Origin: Xanthomonas hortorum pv. cynarae
GTDB taxonomy: Bacteria > Pseudomonadota > Gammaproteobacteria > Xanthomonadales > Xanthomonadaceae
Assembly: GCF_002939985.1 (NCBI RefSeq)
Contig: NZ_MDFM01000001.1
Span: 1 to 64,000, forward strand
DNA: 64,000 nucleotides
Direction of reading: 5' to 3'
Shown here: piece after piece, positions 63,647-64,000 of the stretch
Position numbering within the stretch: position 1 is the first letter of the stretch
Layout of the letters: the number at the start of each line of letters is the position of its first letter
Position numbers and translations under genes: made by a program
Notes under the pieces: generated by a model
What the model was told of the DNA's origin: nothing
The model's database searches: none
Seen by the model: the letters and a program-made list of their open reading frames with translations, nothing else

Positions 63647-64000
63647 TCAGCGTTGTAAGTCGTCGGCCAATGCATGTTGGTCGTGCACGGCAGTCACACG
63701 CAGGCGCAGGTCGCGTCCGTCGGGCGTGCGCCAGTCGATGCTCTGGCCGACCGACAGGCCAAGCAGCGCACTGCCAACCGGCGCGAGCACCGAAATGCGG
63801 CCGTGCTGTACATCTGCCTCGTGCGGATACACCAGGGTGAGCGTATGTCGTTCGCCATGCAGCTCATCTTCGCAGTCGATGCGGGAGTACATGGTGACGA
63901 CATCGCCGGGAATCTGATCGGGTGGCACAACGCGTGCGCGGCCCAGTTCGTCGCTCAGCGCAGTGGCGGCGGGATGCTTGTTGAACGGGGGCGAATCGAG
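63647..64000 (-). CDS. rnk: Nucleoside diphosphate kinase regulator Rnk (5' end outside window)
   Basis: The C-terminal 117 codons of a Rnk/GreA-fold protein; the frame is open to the window edge, and the N-terminus lies beyond it. Diagnostic text: [45 protein letters not shown]. Rnk binds RNA polymerase and modulates nucleotide pools. Gene lies 62 bases upstream of tal on the same strand. Confidence 0.88.
   Translation of the reverse strand, partial: LDSPPFNKHPAATALSDELGRARVVPPDQIPGDVVTMYSRIDCEDELHGERHTLTLVYPHEADVQHGRISVLAPVGSALLGLSVGQSIDWRTPDGRDLRLRVTAVHDQHALADDLQR

Overview
The window is a GC-rich, gene-dense stretch of chromosome from a gamma-proteobacterium, almost certainly a Xanthomonas or very close relative. 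The inference rests on gene content: an lptD-surA-pdxA-ksgA-apaG-apaH run, tesA facing ybbA/ybbP, lgt-thyA-folA, a hydroxycinnamate degradation operon next to an extradiol dioxygenase, and intergenic palindromic repeats of the kind seen in Xanthomonas genomes. No phage, plasmid, transposase, CRISPR array, rRNA or tRNA gene was recognised. Most of the window is ordinary housekeeping; the accessory interest lies at about 36-47 kb and in the repeats.

Layout. 1-3.7 kb: an ABC uptake system of the nitrate/taurine/sulfonate type with a TauD-like dioxygenase (minus strand). 3.9-7.8 kb: ybbP-ybbA export pair divergent from the esterase gene tesA. 7.9-10.7 kb: an OmpR-type two-component pair and a secreted SGNH hydrolase. 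11-16.4 kb: dgkA; lemA with two TPM-domain genes; lgt-thyA-folA. 16.5-22.6 kb: a complete alkanesulfonate system, ssuE-ssuD-ssuA-ssuC-ssuB, followed by an sfnB-type flavoprotein gene. 23.2-32.5 kb: a long minus-strand series running from a BtuM-like membrane protein and a PduO-type adenosyltransferase through a histone-deacetylase-family enzyme to lptD, surA, pdxA, ksgA, apaG and apaH. 32.6-35 kb: two translationally coupled ubiquinone hydroxylase genes.

36-45.7 kb is an aromatic-compound island. A GntR regulator diverges from a two-gene extradiol dioxygenase that looks like a gallate dioxygenase split into its two halves. These are followed by a LysR regulator and, on the other strand, a MarR-controlled operon for hydroxycinnamate side-chain removal (hydratase-lyase, aldehyde dehydrogenase, CoA ligase). 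A MetA-type outer-membrane protein and a small NTF2-like protein sit upstream. Together these could convert plant ferulate, coumarate or sinapate to benzoates and open a trihydroxylated ring. A perfect palindrome precedes the MarR gene, and two VanR-like palindromes lie in the GntR/dioxygenase intergenic region.

45.7-64 kb: repeat-rich spacers, an EF-hand protein, an unrecognised 240-residue protein, an SMP-30-like lactonase, a Tat-exported Gfo/Idh/MocA oxidoreductase, rlmM, a deaminase coupled to a cysteine-rich lipoprotein, glnS, a GST, a three-gene LuxR/hybrid-kinase/receiver operon, msrA, a DJ-1-family protein, a transaldolase gene and a partial rnk. Two intergenic regions 11 kb apart hold nearly identical 108-base palindromic elements in opposite orientation.
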